DNA from: Nonlabens arenilitoris
GTDB lineage: Bacteria; Bacteroidota; Bacteroidia; Flavobacteriales; Flavobacteriaceae
Length of the DNA stretch: 64,000 bases
NCBI RefSeq assembly: GCF_002954765.1
Contig: NZ_MTPW01000001.1
Location: forward strand, 2,927,501-2,991,500
Reading direction: 5' to 3'
A model generated the notes under the pieces. That model was given only the letters and a program-made list of their open reading frames with translations, was not told where the DNA came from and ran no database searches. The position numbers were made by a program, and so were the translations under genes. Shown in pieces: positions 62,893 through 64,000 of this stretch (positions are counted from its first letter, which is position 1; each line of letters starts with the position of its first letter).

Positions 62893-64000
62893 GTGAAAAA
62901 GAAACTCTTAATCATAGGTCATACCTGGCCAGAACCTCAAAGCACAGCTGCCGGCACACGCATGTTGCAATTAATTGAGCTATTTAAAGATGCTGGTTTT
63001 ACAGTAACATTTGCCAGTGCAGCATCACGCAGTGATTACAGCTTTCAACTGGCCAGTGTTGAAGTTGAAGAAAAGGCTATTTTATTAAACGATCATAGTT
63101 TTAATGAGTGGGCTCAAAAGGAACAATTTAATGCCGTGATGTATGATCGTTTTATGATAGAAGAGCAGTTTGGGTGGCGCTTCCGCGAAAGCTGCCCTAA
63201 TAGCATCAATATTCTTGATACCGAAGATCTTCATTTTTTAAGAGCTGCACGAGAAGTGGCATTTAAGAACAATGAAGAAGTTAGTGCTAAGCATTTGCAT
63301 AGTACTCAAGCCATGCGTGAAATCGCAAGTATTTATCGATGTGATGTTACTTTAATCATTTCAGAATATGAGATAGAGTTGCTTCAAAGTCAATTTCAAA
63401 TACCGAGAGAGTTATTACATTATTTACCATTCTTAGTTGGTTCAGAAGCACTAAAAAAACTAAGATCAGGCAACTTGAAAAGCTTTCAAGAGCGCAGTCA
63501 TTTTTCTACTATTGGTAATTTTATTCATAAGCCTAATTATGATGCCGTTTTATATTTAAAAACAGAAATCTGGCCATTAATTAGAAAACAACTTCCTCAA
63601 GCGCAAATGCATGTTTACGGATCTTATGAAAGTCCTAAAGTTTCTCAATTACATAACGAGAAACAAGGTTTTCTTATAAAGGGTAGAGCAGTAGATGCAA
63701 ATGAAGTCATCGAAAATAGTAAGGTATTACTAGCTCCTATAAGATATGGCGCTGGTTTAAAGGGTAAACTGTTTACAGCTATGGAAACGGGAACTCCATT
63801 TGTGGGAACTTCTGTGGCTACCGAGGGAATCTTTTCAAAAGTAGAACCAAGAGAAAAAGTGAAATCAAATTCTTTTGATCATCCAGCAGATTTTGCCCAA
63901 CAAGCAGTGCAATTGTATATTAATGAGAATCTATGGAATCAACAACAAGAACTTGGTTTTCAATCACTCCACAGTAGGTTTGACCAGAAACTATTTTATG
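62893..64000 (+). CDS. Glycosyltransferase, truncated by the window edge
   Basis: A GTG at 62893 opens a frame to the end of the window (about 369 residues so far). The N-terminus has a GT-B-like start (KKKLLIIGHTWPEPQSTAAG), with no signal peptide. The second domain shows STIGNFIHKPNYDAVLYL, VYGSYESPKVSQL and KVLLAPIRYGAGLKGKLFTA, typical of GT1/GT4 family sugar-nucleotide binding. It probably transfers a sugar to a surface glycan. The palindrome-like CGCTTCCGCGAAAGCT at 63178-63193 encodes RFRES. A TACCTTTG box lies just upstream, but its spacing is odd. Confidence 0.82.
   Translation, partial: MKKKLLIIGHTWPEPQSTAAGTRMLQLIELFKDAGFTVTFASAASRSDYSFQLASVEVEEKAILLNDHSFNEWAQKEQFNAVMYDRFMIEEQFGWRFRESCPNSINILDTEDLHFLRAAREVAFKNNEEVSAKHLHSTQAMREIASIYRCDVTLIISEYEIELLQSQFQIPRELLHYLPFLVGSEALKKLRSGNLKSFQERSHFSTIGNFIHKPNYDAVLYLKTEIWPLIRKQLPQAQMHVYGSYESPKVSQLHNEKQGFLIKGRAVDANEVIENSKVLLAPIRYGAGLKGKLFTAMETGTPFVGTSVATEGIFSKVEPREKVKSNSFDHPADFAQQAVQLYINENLWNQQQELGFQSLHSRFDQKLFY
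63178..63193. repeat. Iterated palindrome, degenerate copy in the glycosyltransferase gene
   Basis: CGCTTCCGCGAAAGCT differs from the consensus at two positions and encodes RFRES, the same peptide as copy 7. Confidence 0.7.

Noticed and set aside
1..64000. tRNA, rRNA, CRISPR arrays, insertion sequences
   Set aside because: I read through the gaps and saw no conserved tRNA arms, repeat-spacer arrays or transposase genes.

Overview
The window is about 64 kb of AT-rich chromosome, almost certainly from a marine member of the Flavobacteriaceae (Bacteroidota). Supporting signs are Bacteroidota-type promoters (TTG-N20-TAnnTTTG), many lipoproteins, a SusC/BtuB-style TonB receptor, families typical of the phylum (DUF5723, DUF5683, DUF4920, DUF2147, WbqC, extended LepB) and a parA-parB-DUF5683-dapB-lepB cluster. 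A Nonlabens- or Dokdonia-like genus is a guess. No tRNA, rRNA, CRISPR array, insertion sequence or prophage was seen.

Layout. 0-10 kb: partial ORF, carbonic anhydrase, alpha/beta hydrolase, YrdC-family protein, aldehyde dehydrogenase coupled to an NMT1/THI5-like binding protein, RluA pseudouridine synthase and small unknown proteins. 10-16 kb: vitamin B12 uptake locus, with btuF-btuC-btuD plus a lipoprotein on the minus strand and a cobalamin riboswitch and TonB receptor (btuB) on the plus strand. 16-19 kb: esterase, NarL-type response regulator and a TPR sensor kinase whose reading frame is broken. 19-34 kb: M49 peptidase, DUF5723 protein, MazG-like hydrolase, ilvE, MnmD, thioredoxin-like protein, rlmH, nadC, a YihY/BrkB protein, priA and DUF808. 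34-39 kb: two photolyase/cryptochrome proteins with an SDR and an SRPBCC protein. 39-50 kb: CsbD, pterin dehydratase, yebC, a BON/LysM protein, AcpH, glmM, an LpxL-like acyltransferase, rhomboid protease, a TlpA-like protein and a GAF protein. 50-56 kb: a split HD-PycTM gene, a very large phosphoesterase/barrel lipoprotein and Dps. 56-64 kb: DUF1853, WbqC, lepB, dapB, DUF5683, parB, parA and a truncated glycosyltransferase.

The most striking feature no gene explains is a 16-bp perfect palindrome, CGCTTTCGCGAAAGCG. It occurs ten times exactly and three times with one or two changes, roughly every 5 kb, both between genes and inside coding sequences. Inside genes it keeps all reading frames open and adds the peptides AFAKA, LSRKR or RFRES to unrelated proteins. 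It behaves like the highly iterated palindromes (HIP) of cyanobacteria.

The second theme is single-base frameshifts. Four genes (sensor kinase, HD-PycTM protein, a lipoprotein and a small membrane protein) and possibly a fifth (a tiny gene before dps) are each restored by adding or removing one base. These could be assembly errors, real decay or switching, and reads would decide. A third point of interest is the 1238-residue lipoprotein, which combines a metallophosphoesterase, a middle region with kinase-like motifs and an outer-membrane barrel.
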